From: Secundilactobacillus odoratitofui DSM 19909 = JCM 15043
GTDB taxonomy: Bacteria; Bacillota; Bacilli; Lactobacillales; Lactobacillaceae
Length of the DNA stretch: 64,000 nt
Assembly: GCF_001434895.1 (NCBI RefSeq)
Contig: NZ_AZEE01000030.1
Span: forward strand, 156,260-220,259
Direction: 5' to 3'
Part shown: piece by piece, positions 26,958-35,653 of the stretch
Numbering within the stretch: position 1 is the stretch's first letter
Layout: every line of letters starts with the position of its first letter
Notes under the pieces: model-generated
What the model was told of the DNA's origin: nothing
Databases searched by the model: none
What the model saw: the letters and a program-made list of their open reading frames with translations, nothing else
Position numbers and translations under genes: made by a program

Positions 26958-27726
26958 ACAACTTACAGCACTAGTCACTCGAATCGTGCGCCAAAATCTC
27001 ACCAATGCCGACACACTCATTACCGTTATTGCCATGCCGGTCTTTATGCTACTCTTCTTTGTATACGCGTTTGGTGGTAACATCGTGACGGCCACCGGTC
27101 CAGCCAGTTCGTCAGAATATTTGCGGTACGCGTTACCAGGATTTTTACTGCTGACGATGGCAATGGGTTCGGCATATACGGCATTGAGAATTAACTACGA
27201 CCAAACTTCTGGGTTTCTGAACCGACTTCACACGTTGCCAATTCCACGATGGGTGATTCTAGGATCACACGTGATTGCTTCGGTGATATTTATGTTACTG
27301 GCGGAGGTTGTTGTGTTCCTAACTGGTTTACTCATGTGCTACCGCACCGATGCGGGCATCACTTCGATTGTAGCTTTTTGGGGTCTGTCGTTACTTTTCA
27401 GCGTGGCGATTACGTTACTGGCCATTCCGTTTTCACTGAAAGCGGCCGATTATGCTTCTGCCGGTGGCTTTTCCTACTTGCTATTAATGCTGTTATTTGT
27501 GAGTTCCGCGCTAATGCCCACCGCAGGAATGGCCAAACCAGTTCGGCTTTTTGCAAATCACCAACCGATGACACCAATTGTGAACACTGCCAGAGGCTTA
27601 CTGGATCATTCAATGGCAGTTAGTAATCATACCCTGTGGTTAGCAATGGGCTGGTTAGGCGCTTGTGTGATCATCTTCAGCGGCTTGTCGTACTGGGTAT
27701 ACTCGCGTTTGTTCTTGCATAAATAA
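26944..27726 (+). CDS. ABC-2 type transporter permease
   Basis: 260 residues, overlapping the ATPase gene. Six membrane segments in the ABC-2 arrangement: one near residues 25-45 (VIAMPVFMLLFFVYAFGG), two around 60-130, and three further between 140 and 255. The conserved loop LFANHQPMTPIVNTARGLL before the last segment is typical of DrrB-like permeases. It forms the membrane channel of the exporter. Confidence 0.88.
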   Translation: MQTIKQLTALVTRIVRQNLTNADTLITVIAMPVFMLLFFVYAFGGNIVTATGPASSSEYLRYALPGFLLLTMAMGSAYTALRINYDQTSGFLNRLHTLPIPRWVILGSHVIASVIFMLLAEVVVFLTGLLMCYRTDAGITSIVAFWGLSLLFSVAITLLAIPFSLKAADYASAGGFSYLLLMLLFVSSALMPTAGMAKPVRLFANHQPMTPIVNTARGLLDHSMAVSNHTLWLAMGWLGACVIIFSGLSYWVYSRLFLHK

Positions 27727-27820
27727 CGTTCGGTTAGTCTTGACGGAATCATTCAAGACTAAAATAAATTGTGACTAATAATTGAATGTCGTAGTCTCTG
27801 TAAAATGTTAACGGTTTCAG

Positions 27821-27849
27821 TTGGCGTCAAATCACAACTCCGATATAAT
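27821..27849 (+). promoter_or_regulatory. Promoter of the serine-hydrolase gene
   Basis: TTGGCG, 17 bases, and a perfect TATAAT, 33 bases before the start codon. Confidence 0.65.
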
Positions 27850-27881
27850 GACACTATAAGTTGAATAGAGGAGTGACGACG

Positions 27882-28814
27882 ATGACTAAGCATTTAAACC
27901 GATTTTCAACCTTTAAGTGTTGGGTAGTTGCAGCTGCCGTAATCTTTGGTGTTAGTGTAATCAGCTGGGAGACGGCGGTTGTGTCCGTTAAGGCCGCTGA
28001 AACGCAGGCCGTGGTTACGCAGCAACGGGCAGTGAAAGCTAAACTTCAGCGGTACGTGAACCTCGTGACTAAGGACGGTACGACCAGTGTAGCGTTTTAT
28101 AATCTTGGCGCTAAGTCCACCACTCAAGCTGGCCGCGCCAAAAGTGCCCGGTTTTATGCGCCAGGTAAGTTAGCTGTGTATAGCAAAAACGCCCATCGAG
28201 CATATACATCTGCCAGCACGTACAAATTATTTGTAGCAGCTAGCATTTACGCGAGAATCAATGCGGGCACGTTGAGTCGTTCAGTGACCCGTTCCAGCGG
28301 CTTTCAGCAGATGATTCTACACAGCCGCAATGAGTTTGCGGAGCACTATCTTGGCACTTACGGCTACGGTCGCGTGAATAACTTTGTCGCCAAACAAAAC
28401 TGGTACAAGCATCCATTTGGCACGGGCAGAGCGGCTCGAACAACTGCTGCGACACTAGTCTCGGTTCTGCGTAAACTTGATCAGCAAAAATATCCGTTTA
28501 ATCAATCATCCAGTCGCCAACAACTGCTGTCATTAATGAGTCGCCAGGTTTACCGCAGTGGGATTCCCAAAGGTGCTGCCACAGCTACTAAGGGAAGTCG
28601 CGTTGCGGATAAAGTTGGCTGGTTATGGTCCTACAATAATGACGCAGGTATCGTGACGCTACCGAATGGTCAGCGGTACGCGCTGGTCATCATGACGCAC
28701 GGCCATGGCCAACACGGGTTTAGTGGCTTTCCAAGGATTGCCAGGATTACTAAAAATATCCAGACAATCGTGTACGGTAAAGCGACAACGAAGCAAATTA
28801 ATGCGCTTTATTAA
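27882..28814 (+). CDS. Secreted beta-lactamase-like serine hydrolase
   Basis: 310 residues. ATG at 27882 lies behind AGAGGAGTGACGACG. The signal segment CWVVAAAVIFGVSVISW is near residues 13-29, with cleavage probably near VKAAETQA. The SxxK motif STYK is near residues 111-114, an SxN-like SRNEFAEHYLG follows, and KVG replaces the KTG box. This is the layout of class A beta-lactamase/transpeptidase-like proteins common in lactobacilli. A cell-wall or peptidoglycan-related hydrolase is more likely than a true beta-lactamase. It is the first of three secreted cell-wall-type proteins in the same direction. Confidence 0.82.
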   Translation: MTKHLNRFSTFKCWVVAAAVIFGVSVISWETAVVSVKAAETQAVVTQQRAVKAKLQRYVNLVTKDGTTSVAFYNLGAKSTTQAGRAKSARFYAPGKLAVYSKNAHRAYTSASTYKLFVAASIYARINAGTLSRSVTRSSGFQQMILHSRNEFAEHYLGTYGYGRVNNFVAKQNWYKHPFGTGRAARTTAATLVSVLRKLDQQKYPFNQSSSRQQLLSLMSRQVYRSGIPKGAATATKGSRVADKVGWLWSYNNDAGIVTLPNGQRYALVIMTHGHGQHGFSGFPRIARITKNIQTIVYGKATTKQINALY

Positions 28815-28945
28815 GGAACTCCTGAGTAATCAGGTTATCTGCTCGTGGGTAAATTCTGCTAATCTCATGTATTTTGACTAATAAATGGTTAAAAAATGTT
28901 ATACTTATTTCGTTATTCAAACATACGATTTTAGGGGGAGAAATG

Positions 28946-29932
28946 ATGCAGAATCATCATCAGCTGGCAATGGCTATTGCGGTACTGACGTTAACTGCGG
29001 GTATGTTGTTTGGCATGACTACAGTTCGAGCCGATATTGCTACTGACAGCAGTAGTGCTGTGACCAGTTCGGCAAGTACGTCTTCAGCAACGAGTTCTAG
29101 TACGTCGCAGTCATCAAACACGACACAGTCTTCGGGGTCTCAGAGTACGTCTCAGACAACGACAACTGAGACCAAACCACAGCCAGTTTATGCCAAAGTT
29201 TCAAAGCTAACTAAGGTTAACTATTACACCACGATGGGGGCCAATCAGAAGCATAATTATGGTGTTTACTCAAGCGGTGCATACAATACGTCTGCTGCCA
29301 ATCGGGTGAAGGTTAAAACTGGTCGGACCTTTGCGGGTAAAACCATCCATATCACCCGAGAAGAGGTAGTAGCGGGTGCAACTTGGTTGAAGTTTACTTA
29401 CAACCATAAATACACGGGTTGGATTCACCAAAACGCCACGGTGAAAACCACGTATCGACTGTACGCACCGTTAATTGGGCAACGACCAGAGTTACCAACT
29501 GGGTGTGAGATTACGGCAACTGCGATGATGTTGCAATTTGCAGGTGCCAAGGTGACAAAGTTAAGTTTGGCTAAGGAAATGCCACGAAGTAGTAATCCTA
29601 ATAAGGGTTTCGTCGGTAATCCATATTCAAAGTCTGGTTGGTACATTTACCCTAAGGGACTGTTACCAGTCGTCAAAAAGCACTTGGGAAGTGCCAAAAA
29701 TTTAACGGGCGCGAGTTTGACCACGATTAAAAAATACCTACGTAAGAATCATTTGGTTGTGGTGTACGTTGCTGGGGTGGATGGCTTTAGTAACCATGCG
29801 TTAACTTTAACGGGTTATTCAAGCACTCGGCTCTATTACAACGATCCGTGGACGAAGAAACGAACAAGTATGAGCAATGCCACGATGACCAAACACCGTA
29901 AAGCGGATGCTAACCGGGCGTTGAGTTACTAA
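28946..29932 (+). CDS. Secreted C39-like cysteine peptidase with Ser-rich linker
   Basis: 328 residues from ATG 28946 (seven bases after AGGGGG; the ATG directly before it is also possible). The signal peptide ends TTVRADIA. A Ser/Thr/Gln linker of about 50 residues follows, then an SH3/GW-like module (AKVSKLTKVNYYTTMG ... WLKFTY ... YTGWIHQ). Last comes a peptidase C39_2 domain with cysteine in PTGCEITATAMML (near residue 187), histidine in SNHALTLTGY and YNDPW. Such proteins act at the cell wall; the substrate is unknown. It is 19 bases upstream of the NlpC/P60 gene, so the two are likely co-transcribed. Confidence 0.85.
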   Translation: MQNHHQLAMAIAVLTLTAGMLFGMTTVRADIATDSSSAVTSSASTSSATSSSTSQSSNTTQSSGSQSTSQTTTTETKPQPVYAKVSKLTKVNYYTTMGANQKHNYGVYSSGAYNTSAANRVKVKTGRTFAGKTIHITREEVVAGATWLKFTYNHKYTGWIHQNATVKTTYRLYAPLIGQRPELPTGCEITATAMMLQFAGAKVTKLSLAKEMPRSSNPNKGFVGNPYSKSGWYIYPKGLLPVVKKHLGSAKNLTGASLTTIKKYLRKNHLVVVYVAGVDGFSNHALTLTGYSSTRLYYNDPWTKKRTSMSNATMTKHRKADANRALSY

Positions 29933-29951
29933 TTTATTGGGGGAATTTAGG

Positions 29952-30980
29952 ATGAAATTTAAATGGCTTTTAGTATTGGGTGCGGGATTATCATTAGGGT
30001 TGATGACCACCACAGTGCAAGCAAGTAGTTACTACACGACGAATCCTGGCATTATTAAAACCAAGAAGACCGTTGCTTATTACAACGACGCCAGCAAAAC
30101 CAAAAAAGTTAAAACAGTTAAAAAGAACAATTATGCTAAAGTGTCAGCGGTCGTCACTCAAAAGGGTCACGCACCAATGCTCAAGTTGAGTGGCAACCAG
30201 TATGTGACAGCCAATAAAGCCTTCGTCTCTAAAACGGCAGGATATCAAAATCCAAAGGCCTACTATCAGGTTCAATACAAGCAGATTAAGCCTTATGGGA
30301 CGGTAGGTTACACAGTTAAGCGCAATTATGAAGGGATTAAGACCTGGTACATTATGCGTAAAATGGGAACCTACGCAGGATACGACAAGTATAATAATGC
30401 GACGTATAACGCCGTGAAGGCCTTCCAACGCAAGCACCATTTGAAGGTGACTGGTAATGTCAATGAAAAAACTTGGGTTAAAATGGGCTTTACCAAGTCA
30501 TCATGGACGAGTATTGATAGCTACATCGCGCCACTAGGGGCTCATGCCTGGAATGGCCGCAGTGCACACATCGAAGCCATGATCAAGCAAGCGTACAAGT
30601 ATATGGGCAACCCATATTTGGTTGGCTCATCTTCAAGTCCTAAGTATGGGACGGATTGTTCAGGTCTTGTGATGCAGGCGTTATACGCGGGTGGTATTAA
30701 CCCAGCACCAATTAGTTCAATTCATCATGCCTATCCAGGTAATGAGTGGAACAGCCGTAATTTGTGGGCATCTAAGAAATTAAAACGAGTTGCGTATGCT
30801 CATCGCCAACGTGGCGACTTGGTTTTCTATTATCAACCAGGAACCCACACGATTTGGCACGTGGCTATCTACTTAGGTAAGGGCAAGGTCATCGAGTCAT
30901 GGCCACCAAGAATTATGGTTCAACCAATTAAAAATGGTCAACGGTCATATATTGCTGGCATTAAGCGACCATTTATTTAA
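29952..30980 (+). CDS. Secreted NlpC/P60 peptidoglycan endopeptidase
   Basis: 342 residues. ATG at 29952 lies behind TTATTGGGGGAATTTAGG. The signal peptide ends TVQASSYY. A module near residues 115-180 (ATYNAVKAFQRKHHLKVTGN) is a peptidoglycan-binding domain. The C-terminal NlpC/P60 domain has the catalytic cysteine in GTDCSGLVMQAL (near 235) and histidine in IWHVAIYLG (near 303). The family cuts peptide stems of peptidoglycan. The 30-base terminator hairpin after it ends the unit. Confidence 0.92.
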   Translation: MKFKWLLVLGAGLSLGLMTTTVQASSYYTTNPGIIKTKKTVAYYNDASKTKKVKTVKKNNYAKVSAVVTQKGHAPMLKLSGNQYVTANKAFVSKTAGYQNPKAYYQVQYKQIKPYGTVGYTVKRNYEGIKTWYIMRKMGTYAGYDKYNNATYNAVKAFQRKHHLKVTGNVNEKTWVKMGFTKSSWTSIDSYIAPLGAHAWNGRSAHIEAMIKQAYKYMGNPYLVGSSSSPKYGTDCSGLVMQALYAGGINPAPISSIHHAYPGNEWNSRNLWASKKLKRVAYAHRQRGDLVFYYQPGTHTIWHVAIYLGKGKVIESWPPRIMVQPIKNGQRSYIAGIKRPFI

Positions 30981-31027
30981 TCACTGACAGAATGAGATAA
31001 AGTTCAATTAAGTTCAGAAAATGAATT

Positions 31028-31071
31028 GATTCGTAAATTCCCCCTTTGGGAGTTTACGAATCTTTTTTATA
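31028..31071 (+). terminator. Intrinsic terminator
   Basis: GATTCGTAAATTCCC and GGGAGTTTACGAATC pair with a five-base loop, then TTTTTT. Confidence 0.85.
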
Positions 31072-31140
31072 GGTTGAACTTGTTTAGTTCATGTGTTTTG
31101 CAAAGGTCATACTGCTTAAACTTTTTAAGTATGATTTTCC

Positions 31141-31350
31141 AGTAACGAGAACGAAAGGTAACGACTGCTTTCGGCTGCAGTGACAAGTACGAGTTTGCGC
31201 TTTAGCGCTTACTCGTACTGGACGTTTGTGAGACTTCGAATTTTGAAGGCTCACAAACGAAGCGAAAGACACGTGGTTTTCGTGGCTGAAGCTGGTCCCA
31301 CAGGAGCTGAAGGCGGTCGTTACCTGAAGCGGCAGTGACAGGCATACACC
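31141..31350 (-). repeat. Cloverleaf repeat element R4 (subfamily B, minus orientation)
   Basis: On the minus strand the outer arms GGTAACGACCGCCTTCAGC and GCCGAAAGCAGTCGTTACC pair with wobble. Inner hairpins: CCACGAAAACCACGTG, TTTGTGAGCCTTC with GAAGTCTCACAAA, and AGTACGAGTAAGCGC with GCGCAAACTCGTACT. Skeleton GTGGGACCAGCTTCA, ACGTCCAGT and TTGTCACTGC. It is a solitary subfamily B copy. Confidence 0.8.
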
Positions 31351-31449
31351 TGATCGAAAATATTTAATCAAACCATCATTAACAACCAAAACACCAGCCC
31401 AATATGATAAAGTAAAATCAAGACCAATCTGTACTGTGGAGGAGAAATT

Positions 31450-32100
31450 ATGACAGCTATCTTTGAGATTCATAGTTTGGGTTATCAACCAGAAAGTAGA
31501 CCAATTTTGGCGGATATTAATCTTGATATCGAAACTGGATCAAACCTCACCATTGTTGGACCATCAGGTTCCGGGAAAAGTACGTTGCTACGCCTGTTAG
31601 CAACACTTTTGACGCCTACTTCTGGCGAAATTTTATTTGAGGGTAAGCCGCAATCTGCGTTACAAAAACCACAGTTTCGCCAGCAAGTGTCCTATTGCTT
31701 TCAGCAACCGACCTTATTTGGCGAAACGGTGCAGGATAACCTCCAGTTTCCGTTTGAAATTCGTGGAAAAGCATTTGACCAAGAATTGGCTGAACAGTCT
31801 TTAACCGAAGTTGATTTGGCGAAAGAGATGTTGACACAACCGATTACTGAATTGTCCGGTGGTGAAAAGCAACGGGTCGCGCTGATTCGGAATTTAATGT
31901 TTACGCCCAAGGTGTTGTTGCTAGATGAAATCAGTGCGGGACTTGACGCTGACACCAAAGCGGTGGTTCACCGTTTGATCGAACAGTACCGTGCAAAAGG
32001 GGTTACGGTGCTCTCCGTCACGCATGATGAAACAGAAATTGCGGCTGCCGACCAGCTGATAACTATTCGTGACGGCAGATTGGAGGCTAACCATGAGTAA
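31450..32100 (+). CDS. fetA: FetA-like iron export ABC transporter ATP-binding protein
   Basis: 216 residues; ATG behind GGAGGAGAAATT. Walker A GPSGSGKSTLLRLLATLL is near residues 38-55, signature ELSGGEKQRVALIRNLM near 135, Walker B VLLLDEISAGLD near 157, H-loop SVTHDE. The gene overlaps the following UPF0014/FetB permease gene by eight bases. This pairing defines the FetAB exporters, which pump out iron and improve resistance to oxidative stress. Assignment of iron as substrate is by analogy with enterobacterial FetAB. Confidence 0.85.
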   Translation: MTAIFEIHSLGYQPESRPILADINLDIETGSNLTIVGPSGSGKSTLLRLLATLLTPTSGEILFEGKPQSALQKPQFRQQVSYCFQQPTLFGETVQDNLQFPFEIRGKAFDQELAEQSLTEVDLAKEMLTQPITELSGGEKQRVALIRNLMFTPKVLLLDEISAGLDADTKAVVHRLIEQYRAKGVTVLSVTHDETEIAAADQLITIRDGRLEANHE

Positions 32101-32854
32101 TAATTTAATTGTGAGCCCAACAGCACTGGGCTTTGCGGTCGTGCTAGTTGTGATTGCACTAGCGATTAATTTAAAGGAAAAAATTGGCCTGGAACGCGAC
32201 ATGATCGTGGGTGTGATTCGAGCGGTCATTCAATTAACCGTTGTGGGGTATGTTTTGACCTACATTATTCGAGTTGACCGAGTATGGCTGACGGCGTTGA
32301 TGGTGGCCATCATTATTTTCAACGCTGCTCAAAACGCCAAGAAACGCGCGAATGGTATTCCACACGCCTTTCCAATTAGTCTGTTAGCGATTGGAACGGC
32401 GACCCTGCTGACGATTGTCTTACTGGTGGTTGCTGGCGCGGTTAAATTCACACCAAGTCAAATCGTCCCAATTTCTGGGATGATCAGTAGTAACGTCATG
32501 GTGGCGATTGGTTTGGCCTATCGCAGTATGAATACGAGTTTCCACGATCAACGGCAAGGAGTACTTGAGCGATTAGCGCTTGGTGCAAACCTGAAGCAGG
32601 CTTCAGCTCATATTGTGCAAATGGCCATTCGAACTGGCATGTCGCCAACCATTGATTCAGCTAAAACAGTCGGAATCGTGAGCTTGCCAGGGATGATGTC
32701 CGGCCTGATCTTTGCGGGCGTTGACCCAACCAAGGCCATCATGTATCAGATTATGGTGACGTTCATGTTGATGGCCGCTACGAGTATCGGCAGCGTTATT
32801 GCCTGTTATCTGACTTATGCCAGATTTTATAACTCAGACATGCAATTGCGGTGA
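32093..32854 (+). CDS. fetB: FetB-like iron export ABC transporter permease (UPF0014)
   Basis: 253 residues. ATG at 32093 lies behind TTGGAGG and overlaps the ATPase gene. Seven hydrophobic segments are visible. The conserved family segments VGVIRAVIQLTVVGYVL, ISGMISSNVMVAIGLAY and VGIVSLPGMMSGLIFAGVDP are all present and make the family call firm. It forms the membrane part of the exporter. Confidence 0.88.
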   Translation: MSNNLIVSPTALGFAVVLVVIALAINLKEKIGLERDMIVGVIRAVIQLTVVGYVLTYIIRVDRVWLTALMVAIIIFNAAQNAKKRANGIPHAFPISLLAIGTATLLTIVLLVVAGAVKFTPSQIVPISGMISSNVMVAIGLAYRSMNTSFHDQRQGVLERLALGANLKQASAHIVQMAIRTGMSPTIDSAKTVGIVSLPGMMSGLIFAGVDPTKAIMYQIMVTFMLMAATSIGSVIACYLTYARFYNSDMQLR

Positions 32855-32920
32855 CAAATTAACCTCGGTTCTGGCTAAAAGTCGTATAATATACATCAAT
32901 AACTATAAACGGAGGCCACT

Positions 32921-35455
32921 ATGACAGAAACCAATCATTTTTATGAAACGTTCCAACCTAACCACTATGATTTATACTTGGATATCAACCGTGAAACGAA
33001 GCAAATTTCAGGTAAAACCACGATTACCGGACACGCAACCCAGTCGGTGATCAAGTTGCATCAAAAATACTTGTCCATCAGTGAGGTGACGGCAGCTGAT
33101 CAACCAGTTCCCTTTGATTTGGAGCAGGACAACGAAGCCGTTTCAATCACGTTACCTCATGATGGCGACGTGTCATTGACACTGACCTATACGGCACCAT
33201 TGACGGATGCCATGATGGGCATTTATCCATCTTATTACGAAGTTGATGGCGAAAAGAAGCAAATTATTGGCACCCAATTTGAAACGACTTTTGCTCGTCA
33301 GGCCTTTCCTGGGGTTGATGAGCCAGAAGCCAAGGCAACTTTTGACCTTGCCATTAAGTTTGATGAACAACCTGGCGAAACGGTGATCAGTAATATGCCG
33401 GAAGTGCGAACTGAAAATGGTGTCCATTACTTTGACACGACCGTAAAAATGTCCACCTATCTGATTGCCTTTGCTTTTGGTGATTTACAGAGTAAGCAAA
33501 CGACGACCAAGAGTGGGGTGAAAGTCGGTGTGTTTGGGACCCGGGCCCATGACGCCAAAGAATTAGACTTTGCCTTAGATATTGCCAAGCGGTCGATTGA
33601 GTTTTATGAAGACTTTTACCAAACACCATATCCGCTCCCACATTCATGGCAACTTGCCCTACCTGACTTTTCTGCTGGCGCCATGGAAAACTGGGGGTTG
33701 GTGACGTACCGAGAAGCCTACCTGTTATTAGATCCAGATAACACGTCATTAGCTATGAAGCAGTTAGTGGCCACAGTGATTGCTCACGAACTGGCCCACC
33801 AGTGGTTTGGCGATCTGGTTACAATGAAGTGGTGGGACGATCTTTGGTTAAATGAAAGTTTCGCCAATATGATGGAATACGTCGCCATTGACGCCCTTGA
33901 ACCCGATTGGCATATCTGGGAGACTTTCCAGACGTCTGACGTGCCAGCTGCTTTGCAACGGGATGCAACGGATGGGGTTCAGTCCGTTCACGTTGCAGTT
34001 GAAGATCCGGCAGAAATCGATGCCTTGTTTGACAGTGCCATCGTGTACGCTAAGGGAGCCCGGATGCTGGTGATGGTTCGAGCCCTGATTGGTGATGACG
34101 CTTTACGGGCAGGTTTGAAGCACTACTTTGCGGCTCATCAGTATGGTAATGCGACAGGTGCAGATTTGTGGGCTGCCCTTGGTCAAGCCTCTGACCTTGC
34201 GATTGGCGACATCATGAACTCCTGGCTGGAACAACCAGGGTACCCGGTGGTCGATGCCAGCGTGGTGAACGGTGAACTTACTTTGAGCCAACATCAATTC
34301 TTCATCGGTGAACACCATGATGAGGCTCGGTTATGGCAAATTCCGTTAAATAGTAATGACGCAAAGGCACCCGTGATTTTTAAGGATGCGCAGCTATCAT
34401 TGGGTAACTACAGTCAGACTCGTGAAGCCATTGGTGAACCATTCAGAGTGAACCTTGGCAACAACTCACACTTCATCGTGAACTACGATGAGACACTGAT
34501 GACCGATATTTTGGCGCATGTTGATGAGCTGGATGCCATTACGCAGTTGCAACTTCTACAAGACTTACGGCTATTAGCAGAAGGTCGTCAAATTTCATAC
34601 GCGACCGTTGTGCCACTCCTGAAGCGGTTTGCTGCTAGTCAATCGACCGTGGTTCAAACGGCACTGTACCAAGTTGCTGGTAATCTGAAGAAGTTTGTGA
34701 CACCGGATACGACTGAAGCTACCCAACTGAAACAGTTGTTTGATCAATTGAGTCAAGCTCAGGTCAAACGACTGGGTTGGTTACCGAAAGCAACTGACAG
34801 TAACGACGATTTGTTGACTCGGCCAATGGTCTTGAGTGCAGCGCTATACGGTCAAAACGCCACTGCCATTGCTGATGCTCATCAATTGTTTGAAACTAAT
34901 CAAGGACATTTAGATCGCTTACCAGCCGGGATTCGTGGCCTCATTTTAACCAATGAAGTGACCCATTACGGCTCTCGGGAGCTAATTGACCAGCTGTTAG
35001 TAGCTTATCGTCAAACAGCTGACGCCAGCTACAAGTCAGACATTCGAGCAGCAGTCACGAGTACACCAGCGACCGATTTGATTGCCTTAGTGATTGAACA
35101 ATTTGAAGATGCTCAAACGGTTAAGCCACAAGATTTGCGTGGCTGGTTCCGCGGCGTGCTCGTCAATGAAAAGGGCGAACAGGCTGCTTGGGACTGGATT
35201 CGAAACGACTGGGATTGGTTGGAGGCGACCGTTGGCGGCGACATGGAATTTGCGACCTTTATTACGGTCATCACCAACGCCTTCAAGACACCGGAACGAT
35301 TTAAAGAATTCAAAGCCTTCTTTGAACCAAAAATTAATACGCCTGGTTTAACCCGGGAAATCACGATGGATATGAGTGTGATCCAAAGCCGCGTGGCATT
35401 AATTGAAGCGGAACGGACTGCTGTTAATGCTGCTGTGGCGCAGGTCATTAAGTAA
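32921..35455 (+). CDS. pepN: Aminopeptidase N (M1 zinc metallopeptidase)
   Basis: 844 residues, the usual PepN length; ATG behind CGGAGGCCACT. The substrate-binding GAMENWG is near residue 253, the zinc site HELAHQWFGD near 289 and the third ligand in WLNESFAN. A C-terminal ERAP1-like helical domain follows. It has no signal peptide, so it is cytoplasmic. It cleaves N-terminal residues from peptides and is a main enzyme of casein-peptide use in lactobacilli. A TATAAT at 32885-32890 is the probable -10. Its own terminator follows. Confidence 0.97.
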   Translation: MTETNHFYETFQPNHYDLYLDINRETKQISGKTTITGHATQSVIKLHQKYLSISEVTAADQPVPFDLEQDNEAVSITLPHDGDVSLTLTYTAPLTDAMMGIYPSYYEVDGEKKQIIGTQFETTFARQAFPGVDEPEAKATFDLAIKFDEQPGETVISNMPEVRTENGVHYFDTTVKMSTYLIAFAFGDLQSKQTTTKSGVKVGVFGTRAHDAKELDFALDIAKRSIEFYEDFYQTPYPLPHSWQLALPDFSAGAMENWGLVTYREAYLLLDPDNTSLAMKQLVATVIAHELAHQWFGDLVTMKWWDDLWLNESFANMMEYVAIDALEPDWHIWETFQTSDVPAALQRDATDGVQSVHVAVEDPAEIDALFDSAIVYAKGARMLVMVRALIGDDALRAGLKHYFAAHQYGNATGADLWAALGQASDLAIGDIMNSWLEQPGYPVVDASVVNGELTLSQHQFFIGEHHDEARLWQIPLNSNDAKAPVIFKDAQLSLGNYSQTREAIGEPFRVNLGNNSHFIVNYDETLMTDILAHVDELDAITQLQLLQDLRLLAEGRQISYATVVPLLKRFAASQSTVVQTALYQVAGNLKKFVTPDTTEATQLKQLFDQLSQAQVKRLGWLPKATDSNDDLLTRPMVLSAALYGQNATAIADAHQLFETNQGHLDRLPAGIRGLILTNEVTHYGSRELIDQLLVAYRQTADASYKSDIRAAVTSTPATDLIALVIEQFEDAQTVKPQDLRGWFRGVLVNEKGEQAAWDWIRNDWDWLEATVGGDMEFATFITVITNAFKTPERFKEFKAFFEPKINTPGLTREITMDMSVIQSRVALIEAERTAVNAAVAQVIK

Positions 35456-35477
35456 TTTAAACATCCAAATGAGATAT

Positions 35478-35523
35478 TATAAAACGTATACAGACCATAA
35501 CTCGGTTGTGTACGTTTTTTTAT
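35478..35523 (+). terminator. Intrinsic terminator after pepN
   Basis: AAAACGTATACAGACC and GGTTGTGTACGTTTT pair, followed by T residues. Confidence 0.75.
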
Positions 35524-35653
35524 TTTCAGCATCCCCAAAATTTCATAAAGAAAACGGTCTCTTTTTCGCAAATTTACCTCGTGTTTTGAATTGAAATGCG
35601 GTATTCTTGTGATAGTGATGTTTCTGTTGAAGGTGACTGGGGGGCCATCTATT

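Noticed and set aside
27882..28814. True beta-lactamase giving antibiotic resistance
   Set aside because: The KTG box is KVG and the overall composition fits secreted lactobacillar serine hydrolases; resistance cannot be supported.
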